NCBI RefSeq assembly: GCF_021278965.1
Contig: NZ_CP065589.1
Span: 3,787,001-3,851,000, forward strand
DNA: 64,000 bases
Source of the DNA: Chryseobacterium capnotolerans
Lineage (GTDB): Bacteria; Bacteroidota; Bacteroidia; Flavobacteriales; Weeksellaceae
Direction: 5' to 3'
The notes under the pieces: generated by a model
Told to the model about the DNA's origin: nothing
What the model saw: the letters and a program-made list of their open reading frames with translations, nothing else
Databases searched by the model: none
Position numbers and translations under genes: made by a program
Part shown: positions 55,496 to 63,469 of the stretch, piece after piece
Layout of the letters: every line of letters starts with the position of its first letter
Numbering within the stretch: the stretch's first letter is position 1

Positions 55496-56581
55496 CTACT
55501 CTGCTTTTAATTTCAATGATTGAAGAACCTTTTTAGGATCCTGGAATTTTGTTTTTACTTTTTGATCATCCTTCACTTTCTGGACACCTTCCAAAAGAAT
55601 CTGATCTCCTTTAGAAATCCCCGAGCTTACCACATACAGATCCGGCAGTTCATAAGCGATTTTAATATTTCTGGATTTTGCTGTCCCGTTTTTATCAATA
55701 ACGAATACATATTTCTGATCCTGAATTTCATACGTTGCTTTCTGAGGAATAATAAGGGCATTGTGAACCGGCATAGTCATCTGTACTTTTCCCGTTTCTC
55801 CGTTTCTCAGAAGCTTATCTGGATTTGGAAACTTGGCACGGAAGGCAATATTTCCTGTCTCATTATCAAATTCCCCTTCAATCGTCTGAATTTCCCCTTT
55901 TTGCGAATACATTTCTCCATTGGCTGTAATCAGAGAAACCTGATTGCTTCCTCTGTCGGCTGCATGAGTCTGATAGCTCAGGTACTCCGGTTCGGAAACA
56001 TTGAAATACGTGTAAATACTTGTATTATCTGACAATGAAGTCAACAAATCACCTTCATCTACAAGGCTTCCAAGCTTCAAAGGAATTCTGTTGATAATTC
56101 CTGAAAACGGGGCTTTAATGTCTGTAAAAGACAAGTGAATCTGTGCCAGCTTCATTTCAGCATTGGCTGCATCAAGCTTCGCTTTAGCCATTGCTCTTTC
56201 ATTTTTGGAAACGATGTTGTTTCCAGCTAATGTACTGGCATTTTTCAGTTCAATAGAAGCCTGTTCTACTTCTGCTTTTGCTTTTAATAATTCTGCCTGA
56301 TACAGCTTAGGCATAATACGGAATAAGGTTTGTCCTGCTTGTACATACTGCCCTTCGTCCACAAAAATCTTTTCAAGGAATCCTTTTTCCTGTGCGCGAA
56401 CTTCAATGTTTTTGACCGACTGAATCTGAGCTACATATTCCTTGTTAATTACAGTATCCATCACTACCGGAGATGTTACCGGATAAGTGGTTGCTTCTTC
56501 TTTCTCCTCTTTTTTCTTATTGCAGCTTACAGCCAGTAAAAGGACGCTAAGCGCAATACCTGAGGCAACTCTTTTTATCAT
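55496..56581 (-). CDS. RND efflux periplasmic adaptor lipoprotein (AcrA family)
   Basis: 361 residues. The lipobox is ALSVLLLAVSCNKK (Cys about 20). The barrel-sandwich part has IEVRAQEKGFLEKIFVDEGQ and VQAGQTLFRI, the coiled-coil hairpin is about 90-150, and the return half-motif is IKAPFSGIINRIPLKLGSLV. This is the HlyD/AcrA fold, and it joins the permease to the channel. It is the first gene of the efflux operon (adaptor, permease, channel). Confidence 0.94.
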   Translation of the reverse strand: MIKRVASGIALSVLLLAVSCNKKKEEKEEATTYPVTSPVVMDTVINKEYVAQIQSVKNIEVRAQEKGFLEKIFVDEGQYVQAGQTLFRIMPKLYQAELLKAKAEVEQASIELKNASTLAGNNIVSKNERAMAKAKLDAANAEMKLAQIHLSFTDIKAPFSGIINRIPLKLGSLVDEGDLLTSLSDNTSIYTYFNVSEPEYLSYQTHAADRGSNQVSLITANGEMYSQKGEIQTIEGEFDNETGNIAFRAKFPNPDKLLRNGETGKVQMTMPVHNALIIPQKATYEIQDQKYVFVIDKNGTAKSRNIKIAYELPDLYVVSSGISKGDQILLEGVQKVKDDQKVKTKFQDPKKVLQSLKLKAE

Positions 56582-56727
56582 AATTCTAGAGTTTTATAAA
56601 TCGTTAATGTTTTGAATAGAAATAGAATGGTAATAGAGAATTATACGAAGTGATGATTACCTGCATACACAACGCGAAGCATTCCCACCTTACAATCAGG
56701 TAGAAATTCACTGGAAAAAATGAAATT

Positions 56728-57123
56728 TTAAATTCTAATGGAACGGATCAGAATAAACTTTTTGGTGGCAAGACCAAGAATATAGCCATGAATATCCGAC
56801 TTAAACTGCTTTTTGCTTTTTAATCCAAAAATATAGACCAGACTAAAAACTGCAGCAAAAACAATAATCGCCTGAAATACATCAGACAGCTGAAAATCAT
56901 TTTCTGCAAGCTCTAAAGTTGAATTATCATCTATTGTATCCGAAGTCATCTGCTGAATAGAAAGCTTTTCATAAGTCTGATTCAGTTTATTGGCTCTTTT
57001 AGGAAGGTGCTGATGAGAAACCTGACCGGAATAGTCGTTACGAAGTGTTTTAACATTGAGTTTGCTTTCTACTACAAACAGCAGAAAAAGACCTGTTAAA
57101 AAATATACTATAAAGTTTCTCAT
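56728..57123 (-). CDS. Hypothetical protein with two membrane segments
   Basis: 131 residues from the ATG at 57123 (MRNFIVYFLTGLFLLFVVES). The first segment may be a signal or anchor. The middle is polar (KRANKLNQTYEKLSIQQMTS), and a second hydrophobic helix (VFQAIIVFAAVFSLVYIFGL) is followed by a basic tail. This is not a known family to me. It is 147 bp upstream of the adaptor gene in the same direction and may be part of the efflux transcript. Confidence 0.68.
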   Translation of the reverse strand: MRNFIVYFLTGLFLLFVVESKLNVKTLRNDYSGQVSHQHLPKRANKLNQTYEKLSIQQMTSDTIDDNSTLELAENDFQLSDVFQAIIVFAAVFSLVYIFGLKSKKQFKSDIHGYILGLATKKFILIRSIRI

Positions 57124-57445
57124 TTTGAAGTTGCAAATGTACACTTAGATTATTATATCATCATAATAGATTAACAAAATTTAACGCTTCTTTAAATAAC
57201 CTGAATTTGTAATTTCATCAAATCTCAAATACCATGAAAAACAGATCTTTATATATCTTTAATATCCTTTATAAGCAGAATAATACTACTAAGTTTCTAC
57301 TTTTTCAAATGGGCTATGTCTCGTTTTTCGACATTTTATTTTAAGAAAATTTATGATTCATGGAAAATATCAACCATAAAAACTAAACTTTATCATGATT
57401 TCAAATTATTAATATAAGCGTATTGTTATTCTCTGAATTTTGAAT

Positions 57446-57453
57446 TATTTTTG
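57446..57453 (+). promoter_or_regulatory. Consensus -7 promoter box in intergenic DNA
   Basis: TATTTTTG fits TAnnTTTG, with a TTG 20 bases upstream at 57423-57425. It would start a transcript just before the 30-codon ORF at 57473, about 290 bp upstream of the lipoprotein gene at 57739. Confidence 0.55.
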
Positions 57454-57472
57454 CCGGAAATTTAAACAACAA

Positions 57473-57565
57473 ATGAACAACGAAAAATACTCCTTCTATC
57501 CAACTGAAAATAAATCGGTTAATAAAACAACACCAATTCCCTCAATTTCAAATTTCTTATTATAA
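57473..57565 (+). CDS. Possible 30-residue peptide behind a consensus promoter
   Basis: MNNEKYSFYPTENKSVNKTT is followed by PIPSISNFLL and a TAA. It is preceded by a good promoter box at a short distance. It has no recognised relatives and could equally be a decayed gene start or chance. Reported because the promoter has no other obvious client nearby. Confidence 0.3.
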   Translation: MNNEKYSFYPTENKSVNKTTPIPSISNFLL

Positions 57566-57738
57566 ATAATCAGTTTCTGTTTCACTGAAGAATGTTTTAA
57601 AAAAGAGCGGGCAAATCCCGATCAGTAAAAACAAAATGTTAGTTTATGAAAAATTAACACATATTTATTAAAAATATTTGTAATTTTATATAGTATTAAC
57701 ACCATAATTCATGAAACACTTTAAAATCACTTATCACT

Positions 57739-58131
57739 ATGAAAAATTTATTAACAACAGTCCTTTTGGGACTGGCAGTTCTTTCCTCAACAGCGTGTAA
57801 ACATCCCGGAAAAGAAGCTGAAACTGTTACCGCTGCAACCCCTGAAAATACAGATGATATTTCAAAAAATGTCTATGTGGACAGTTATGGAGAAAAAATA
57901 GAAGTCACCATAAACCGAACTAAAAACATAGCTACGGTACATTTAAACGGTAAAACTTATGACCTTAAAAAAAGTGAAGCTTTACCAGACTATACAGCCT
58001 CTAATGAAGAGTACCAATACTCTGAAATTAAGGGTAATATCACTTTTTTAAAGAAGAATGTAGATATGGTGTTATTTCATCTTAAACAGGCAAAAAAAGA
58101 AACAGGTCCTGCAAAAATGGCATCGTATTAG
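57739..58131 (+). CDS. Lipoprotein, possibly MliC-like
   Basis: 130 residues with lipobox LAVLSSTAC (Cys20). The mature part has DSYGEKIEVTINRTKNIATV, HLNGKTYDLKKSEALPDY, then EEYQYSEIKGNITFLKKNVD. This order resembles the small beta-barrel of MliC/PliC inhibitors of C-type lysozyme, but the resemblance is weak. The META-domain gene follows 35 bp later in the same direction. Confidence 0.72.
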   Translation: MKNLLTTVLLGLAVLSSTACKHPGKEAETVTAATPENTDDISKNVYVDSYGEKIEVTINRTKNIATVHLNGKTYDLKKSEALPDYTASNEEYQYSEIKGNITFLKKNVDMVLFHLKQAKKETGPAKMASY

Positions 58132-58166
58132 CTTATGTACAAACAGAAAATTTAAAATTAAAATTT

Positions 58167-58598
58167 ATGAAAAGCTTGTATTACTATTTATCCGCACTTT
58201 TCCTAGCTGTATTTCTTGTTTCTTGCCAAACACAGACGGCACAGAAGCCTACCACAGATATTACTGGGAAAAAATGGAAATTAACTGAGCTTAACGGTCA
58301 GCCGATTGCATTAAAGAACCCCAAAAACAATCCTTATTTTACACTTGATATGAAAGGAATGAGATATGAAGGTCATGCTGGATGTAATGGATTAGGTGGT
58401 ACTTTTGAAATCAAGCAGGATGTGATGAGAATCAAATTCAACCAAGGAATGTCTACTATGATGGCTTGTGAAGATCTTGATATCGAAAATCAGTTTACAA
58501 AAGCTATCCTTGCTGCTGACAACTATTCTGTTAATGGGAATACATTAACTTTAAATAAGGCTAGAATGGCTCCATTAGCGAAATTCGTTCTTGAATAA
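58167..58598 (+). CDS. META domain (HslJ-like) lipoprotein
   Basis: 143 residues. The lipobox is LFLAVFLVSC (Cys20). The META domain is clear: ITGKKWKLTELNGQPIAL, then YEGHAGCNGLGGTFEI (with the G-x-x-G-C-N-x-x-x-G signature), MSTMMACEDLDIENQFTKAI and NTLTLNKARMAPLAKFVL. HslJ and its relatives are associated with heat shock and antibiotic tolerance; the molecular role is unknown. It probably forms an operon with the preceding lipoprotein. Confidence 0.92.
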   Translation: MKSLYYYLSALFLAVFLVSCQTQTAQKPTTDITGKKWKLTELNGQPIALKNPKNNPYFTLDMKGMRYEGHAGCNGLGGTFEIKQDVMRIKFNQGMSTMMACEDLDIENQFTKAILAADNYSVNGNTLTLNKARMAPLAKFVLE

Positions 58599-58614
58599 GA
58601 AAAAATAATTAGAT

Positions 58615-58908
58615 TTAATATAAAAAGACGTCCTTGTATGGGGACGTCTTTTTTTTTTTATCGTATATTATATAGCAAATTAAAAGGCTTATATTCACCA
58701 AAACAGCAAATGAGTTTGATAAAATGATTGGAAGTTCATCTTTTACAAAACCATACCAAACCCATAGAGATAACCCTGAAATAAGCACCAAAAGCATAAG
58801 CAGGGAAATGTCTTCTACATTTTTTTCCCGAATCACTTTGATAAGCTGAGGAATCATAGATATAGAGGTGAGTACTCCTGCAATGATTCCTAATAAGTTT
58901 TCATCCAT
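58615..58908 (-). CDS. SemiSWEET family transporter (PQ-loop)
   Basis: 97 residues, three predicted helices. The first has LLGIIAGVLTSISMIPQLIK with the PQ pair at about residues 20-21; the others are LLMLLVLISGLSLWVWYGFV and LSNSFAVLVNISLLICYIIY. This is the triple-helix bundle unit of SWEET sugar transporters, which works as a dimer. The substrate is unknown. The end of the CDS (KKKKTSPYKDVFLY) coincides with the terminator hairpin of the convergent META gene. Confidence 0.88.
   Translation of the reverse strand: MDENLLGIIAGVLTSISMIPQLIKVIREKNVEDISLLMLLVLISGLSLWVWYGFVKDELPIILSNSFAVLVNISLLICYIIYDKKKKTSPYKDVFLY
58622..58660 (+). terminator. Terminator of the META gene, overlapping the SemiSWEET 3' end
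   Basis: AAAAAGACGTCC (58622-58633) pairs with GGACGTCTTTTT (58642-58653), followed by a T tract. It lies within the last codons of the leftward SemiSWEET gene. Confidence 0.87.
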
Positions 58909-58941
58909 ATATTTCTGCCTTTAGTTTATCTGCCAAAAAAG

Positions 58942-59976
58942 TTATTTAAATCTATTTAATGATACTTCTTCATGCAATGGAACTCCTTCCTCCATAAAGA
59001 GGAACAGATCTCTTGAGAAGTAACATCCATTCAGAATTCCCCTTGCACCCAATCCATTGAAAACATACAAATTACTATAGACTTCATGTCTTCCAATAAT
59101 GGGTCTCCTATCTTTTACCGTAGGTCTGAAACCAAAATTAACCTCCTTCACTTCAAAATCATAAGGGTAGAATTCTGATAATCCATTGATTAACTGATTA
59201 ACGGCTGATTCATCAATATGATGATGAAGCTGCTCCCGGTCATAAGTTCCACCATAGAAATAAAGCCCATTTCCCGTTGGGAAAAGGAAATGCTTCTTTT
59301 TAATGGTTATATTTTCCGGAATAGGCTGAGAGAGCTCAACTTTTATGTGATGTCCCTTATTCGGATTCACCGTAATTTCTGAAAAGTAAGGATTATCTCT
59401 CACTCCCATTCCTTCACAAAAAATAATATTTTTAAAATTAAAATCTTTATACGTTGATTCTGATGGATTCAATTTGGCATATTCGAACTTTTCACTGATA
59501 AGAAAACCTTTTTTTTCTAAATAATTAAATAAACCTGTGAAAAATCCACTAACATTCAACCTGGCAGACTGATTCACCTTTCCAGTAAGAAAATCGTTTT
59601 TTACTACATTTAAAGACTCGAATTTTTCATCCAAAAAGCCAGACAACTCTTCGTTTCCAGATTTTTTGAGCCAAAGATTCTGTTCATTTTCGTCATGAAA
59701 GATTCTGTGAATAGATGCATCGATTAAATAATTTTCTCCTGTATATGATTCTATTTCTTTAAGACTGCTCTTCAGAAAGTCAATTTGCTCCTGAGCTTTC
59801 CAGAATGTGGTAAACTTTTTAAGAACCACGGGATTAATTATACCCGCAGAAACCTGTGAAGCACTTTTTCTTCCCTCGGAAAAGACCACGAAGGACTTAT
59901 TATTTTTAATCAGCTGATGGGCTAAAAAAAGCCCTGCATATCCATCTCCTACAATAATATAATCTAGATTTTTCAT
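58942..59976 (-). CDS. FAD-dependent oxidoreductase (DAO family)
   Basis: 344 residues. The dinucleotide-binding start is YIIVGDGYAGLFLAHQLIKN, a G-x-G-x-x-G loop, followed by an SASQVSAGIINPVVLKKFT signature. The middle has NIIFCEGMGVRDNPYF and the C-terminal part NFGFRPTVKDRRPIIGRHEV and YVFNGLGARGILNG, as in D-amino-acid/glycine oxidase-like and MnmC C-domain-like flavoproteins. The substrate is probably an amine or amino acid. No close partner; downstream of gldN in the same direction, with a terminator between. Confidence 0.88.
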   Translation of the reverse strand: MKNLDYIIVGDGYAGLFLAHQLIKNNKSFVVFSEGRKSASQVSAGIINPVVLKKFTTFWKAQEQIDFLKSSLKEIESYTGENYLIDASIHRIFHDENEQNLWLKKSGNEELSGFLDEKFESLNVVKNDFLTGKVNQSARLNVSGFFTGLFNYLEKKGFLISEKFEYAKLNPSESTYKDFNFKNIIFCEGMGVRDNPYFSEITVNPNKGHHIKVELSQPIPENITIKKKHFLFPTGNGLYFYGGTYDREQLHHHIDESAVNQLINGLSEFYPYDFEVKEVNFGFRPTVKDRRPIIGRHEVYSNLYVFNGLGARGILNGCYFSRDLFLFMEEGVPLHEEVSLNRFK

Positions 59977-60063
59977 ATGAGAAATTTCATTATTTAAAGG
60001 TTATATGCAATCGCCTATATCATTGATTATTGATTAGCAATAAACAAAGGGCGATTTCATAAT

Positions 60064-60094
60064 AAAAAAACCTGAGTAAAAATACTCAGGTTTT
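60064..60094 (-). terminator. Terminator of the gld operon
   Basis: AAAACCTGAGTA (60067-60078) pairs with TACTCAGGTTTT (60083-60094), loop AAAA. Read leftward it is followed by a T7 tract, ending the gldK-gldN operon. Confidence 0.87.
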
Positions 60095-60114
60095 GTATAA
60101 ATATCAAGTGAAAT

Positions 60115-61053
60115 TTAGTAATTCCACATATCATTTTCCATTTCTAGAATCTGCGACTTGATTCTGTCGCTTTCTTCTAACTGATCATCAGCATCTTTAG
60201 GAATATAATCTTTAATTGTACCATCTCCTAAACCGCTTGAAGATTTATAGATTACAGAAGAGAATCTTCTTGCATTGATGATATCATCAAAAGATAGGTC
60301 TGCAGAAGAATTTTTTCTATTGTAAACATAATTGTTTGCTAAAATATCTCTTGCATTCGGATAGAAAATCCAGAATAGGTCGATAAGGTCATCATTGCTT
60401 GCAATTGGCTTACCGTCTGGTCCTATAACTCCTTGTACTGCTGGGTCTGGTCCCATTGCTGCAATACCTAGAGGTCTGTATTTCATCTGTCCGTCTCTCT
60501 TATCTACGAACCACATACCCATAATTTTAAGCACTTTTACTTTCTCGGTAGTCGTCTTAAATACGTCAGTATATTCTTTTTTCTCCTGTTCAGTTAATTG
60601 TCTTCCTGAGTTTAGAATATCAATAGCGGCATCATTAATCGTAACTTTTTCTAATCTTTTCTGAATTCCTTCAGGAGAAAGCTTTACTGTAAAGTTTTCA
60701 TCATCATACACCTGCTCAATTTTACCACTTAAAGCTGCATCTAACAATAACTGGTATAGAGATCTTGTAGGAGTAGAAAGAAGACCATCCGGATTATCAT
60801 AGTAAAATGGCTGATTGATCTTATCATTCATATCGATGATTTCCCAAACAAACATACTCTTAAGGATGTCTTTATCTTCCACAAATCCATATTCAAGAGG
60901 CTTTACTGTTTTATCTATAATAGTATCACCAACTTTTTGTTTGTTCTCCGCTCTCATCTGTCTAAACTCTTCTGGAGAAGAAGCGTTCAGAATAGTCTGG
61001 GAAAATGCAAATCCCGAGACTAATACTAAAAGGGTGCTAATATATTTTTTCAT
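60115..61053 (-). CDS. gldN: Gliding motility/T9SS protein GldN
   Basis: 312 residues with signal peptide (YISTLLVLVSGFAFSQ). The family landmarks are present: DDKDILKS-type start (VEDKDILKSMFVWEIIDMND), INQPFYYDNPDGLLSTPTRS, then FKTTTEKVKVLKIMGMWFVD, and LIDLFWIFYPNARDILANNY. GldN is a periplasmic T9SS component that forms a ring complex with GldK at the outer membrane. It is the last gene of the operon, 20 bp after gldM. Confidence 0.96.
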   Translation of the reverse strand: MKKYISTLLVLVSGFAFSQTILNASSPEEFRQMRAENKQKVGDTIIDKTVKPLEYGFVEDKDILKSMFVWEIIDMNDKINQPFYYDNPDGLLSTPTRSLYQLLLDAALSGKIEQVYDDENFTVKLSPEGIQKRLEKVTINDAAIDILNSGRQLTEQEKKEYTDVFKTTTEKVKVLKIMGMWFVDKRDGQMKYRPLGIAAMGPDPAVQGVIGPDGKPIASNDDLIDLFWIFYPNARDILANNYVYNRKNSSADLSFDDIINARRFSSVIYKSSSGLGDGTIKDYIPKDADDQLEESDRIKSQILEMENDMWNY

Positions 61054-61073
61054 AATAAATTACAATTTTAGTC

Positions 61074-62666
61074 CTATTGAACATTAATAATTATAGGAGT
61101 AATGTTTTTAATCTGTTGTCCTTCTAATCCTTGAGCTGTAGCTTTAATATCGAAGATAGATACAACATCTCCCGTTCTCAGATTTTTAATTAATCCAGCA
61201 GCTTCACTTAATGTATTTCCATGGATCAATAGTGCTGCTCTACCAGGTACTCTTACCATGAATTGCGTTACATTGAACGAAACTGGGAAATCGAAGTCAG
61301 GAATAGCAGCCTGTACAGATTGGTTAGGAATAGAAGTTGCCGGCATCGACAATACATTCTGTCCTCTCATCTGACCTTGAGGTGGCGGAACATTCTTGAT
61401 TCTATATTCAAATACCTGAGATACTGTTTTTCCGTAAGGATCTACTCCAGATAATGTCAATTTTACAGTAGTACCGGTTGACGGTTTTACAATCCATTTA
61501 CCAGGTCCTGTATTTCTTACTGTAGCTCCCGGAGCTGATAATGAAAGTTTAGAGTTGTCTGCACCTAAGATAGATCCTGACACAGGGTTCTCTAATCCTC
61601 TATACATTACATTCATTTTATCAGCAGAAAGTAATAATCCTTTTTCAAGTTTTACTTCTCTAGGTCCTGCGATAACGTTATAAGTATGCGTCCAAGGGAA
61701 AGATTGAGGCTTACCTGAAGCATCTGTTAATGTAATCGTTCCAGCGAGTTTATGTTCTCCGATACCTGCTCCAGAAATAGGAATGATACCTTTACCATTT
61801 TCCTGCTTGCTTACTCCGGAAATACTGATCTTATTACTATTAGAATAAGTACCTAGCATTACTTTTACTTCAGCCTGCTTACCAGCTTGGATATCTGTAG
61901 GTCCGGAAACGATTGGCTCATAGCTTGTAAATTTGATACTAGCATCCACTTTTTCCTGAAGCATTAGTGCTAATGCATCAGATTGTACGTTTCTGGCATC
62001 ATTTTGGATAATTTCCAAATTAGATATAGCAGCAATTAATGGCTGATGATAAAATTTATTTTGGAACCAAGTTTTCTCATTTGGAGATTTTCCTTTAGGG
62101 TACTCTGCTATAAGAGACTTGTTTGCTCTATCTACTAAGTCTCTAAGCTGTTCATTATTACCAAAAGTTTTATTGATATAATCTCTTACATCATCAATTT
62201 TTGCTTTAAGATCCAAAGCATTTTTTGATGGTGAATTTTCATCTCCTTCTTTAAAAAAGTATTCCGTAGTAGCTTCATTATTGTTTAATGCTGCAAAGTT
62301 TTCACTTACGTCAATATCTTTTCCGGTTTTAGGATCTTTATCATGAAACTCTGATTGTTTTTTCAGTAAATCCTTGATATCCTGAGCATGTTTTACTAAC
62401 GCATCAATTTTGGTTTTCAATAATTTATAATCTTCCCAAGGTTTTGCGTAAGTATCCGGAACCTGCTGAGCTTTAGCTTCCAGCGTTTTTTCAAAAATCT
62501 TTTCGTTCTTTCTTTCTGTTAAAGTTCTGGTTTCATTTAATGCTCTGGTAGAGTCATAATATGATCTGATGATTTCTGCATCGATGTTTAGGGCCATCAT
62601 CGCGATGAACACCAGATACATCAGGTTGATCATCTTCTGACGAGGGGTCTGTTTTCCTTGTGCCAT
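61074..62666 (-). CDS. gldM: Gliding motility/T9SS protein GldM
   Basis: 530 residues. One N-terminal transmembrane helix (KMINLMYLVFIAMMALNIDA) is followed by a long periplasmic region with four domains, including VDRANKSLIAEYPKGKSPNE and the C-terminal RVPGRAALLIHGNTLSEAAG. With GldL it forms the inner-membrane motor of the T9SS. The N-terminal helix is conserved in the family for contact with GldL. It is 53 bp downstream of gldL. Confidence 0.96.
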   Translation of the reverse strand: MAQGKQTPRQKMINLMYLVFIAMMALNIDAEIIRSYYDSTRALNETRTLTERKNEKIFEKTLEAKAQQVPDTYAKPWEDYKLLKTKIDALVKHAQDIKDLLKKQSEFHDKDPKTGKDIDVSENFAALNNNEATTEYFFKEGDENSPSKNALDLKAKIDDVRDYINKTFGNNEQLRDLVDRANKSLIAEYPKGKSPNEKTWFQNKFYHQPLIAAISNLEIIQNDARNVQSDALALMLQEKVDASIKFTSYEPIVSGPTDIQAGKQAEVKVMLGTYSNSNKISISGVSKQENGKGIIPISGAGIGEHKLAGTITLTDASGKPQSFPWTHTYNVIAGPREVKLEKGLLLSADKMNVMYRGLENPVSGSILGADNSKLSLSAPGATVRNTGPGKWIVKPSTGTTVKLTLSGVDPYGKTVSQVFEYRIKNVPPPQGQMRGQNVLSMPATSIPNQSVQAAIPDFDFPVSFNVTQFMVRVPGRAALLIHGNTLSEAAGLIKNLRTGDVVSIFDIKATAQGLEGQQIKNITPIIINVQ

Positions 62667-62719
62667 TCTCTTTTCTTTGTTTTTTGATTAAATAGTTTAA
62701 GTTCAGAAATGGTTAGGAA

Positions 62720-63412
62720 TTAAGACTTCATAGCAGTTAGCATACCACCATAAACTCTATTTAAGTTATTAAGATTAGATGTTAAACCTTGTAGCTCTTG
62801 GTTGAATTTTTCAGAATGTTCAACTGATTTTTGCATGTCAGAAACATATTTAGTAGCAAATTCTGCTTGTTTCTTACCGCTTTCCAACTGCATAGCATAT
62901 AATGCATTCATACTTTCCATATGCTGAGCAGCCTTGTTCAACTGATCGTTATATTTATGAGTAGAAGCAGAAACGTCAACAGTTTGGTTGATTTGATCTA
63001 CAGAACTTGAAAATTTATCGATTCCTGTTCTTAGTCTTTCGAATAATTGAACATCTAATCTTGCATCCTCAAGCATTTTATCCAATTTAGTAGAAAGAGA
63101 GTTTTCTAGTTCAGCAAATTGGTTACCTGTATTTCTAGTAGTTACATTTGAGTGTAACGGGTTTGGGTTTGCATGTTTATCTAATAATTCAGGGTAAACA
63201 TTTTCCCAAGCATAAGACTCTTCAGTTTTTGGAGGGTCGAAAGCGAAGATAATAAAGATAATCGCTTCTGTAATAAGCCCTACAGTAAGCGCTATATTAC
63301 CGTTAATTGGTCCCAGAGTAATGTGAGTAATTTTAAGCCAAGCTCCAAGAATTACAATGGCAGCACCGAATGAATAGAAGAAATTCATCCAAGCATCTTT
63401 CGTCTTAAACAT
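62720..63412 (-). CDS. gldL: Gliding motility/T9SS protein GldL
   Basis: 230 residues. Two transmembrane helices near the N-terminus (FYSFGAAIVILGAWLKI and ITEAIIFIIFAFDPPKTEE) are followed by a cytoplasmic coiled-coil part (LDKMLEDARLDVQLFERLRT, ASTHKYNDQLNKAAQHMESM). GldL and GldM form the proton-powered motor that drives secretion and gliding. The charged residue pattern in the second helix is preserved. It is 57 bp after gldK. Confidence 0.96.
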   Translation of the reverse strand: MFKTKDAWMNFFYSFGAAIVILGAWLKITHITLGPINGNIALTVGLITEAIIFIIFAFDPPKTEESYAWENVYPELLDKHANPNPLHSNVTTRNTGNQFAELENSLSTKLDKMLEDARLDVQLFERLRTGIDKFSSSVDQINQTVDVSASTHKYNDQLNKAAQHMESMNALYAMQLESGKKQAEFATKYVSDMQKSVEHSEKFNQELQGLTSNLNNLNRVYGGMLTAMKS

Positions 63413-63469
63413 ATTGAGTTAGTTTTTTTAATGTTAAATAAAATTGTATTGAAAAATAATTGTTTTGGT

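Larger units (their letters stand above)
57124..57738. other. 615-bp intergenic region with two short ORFs
   Basis: Apart from a promoter box (57446-57453) the region holds only short ORFs: a 36-codon one at 57231-57341 (MKNRSLYIFNILYKQNN) and the 30-codon one listed at 57473-57565. The DNA is very AT-rich. Nothing else is recognisable. Confidence 0.45.
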
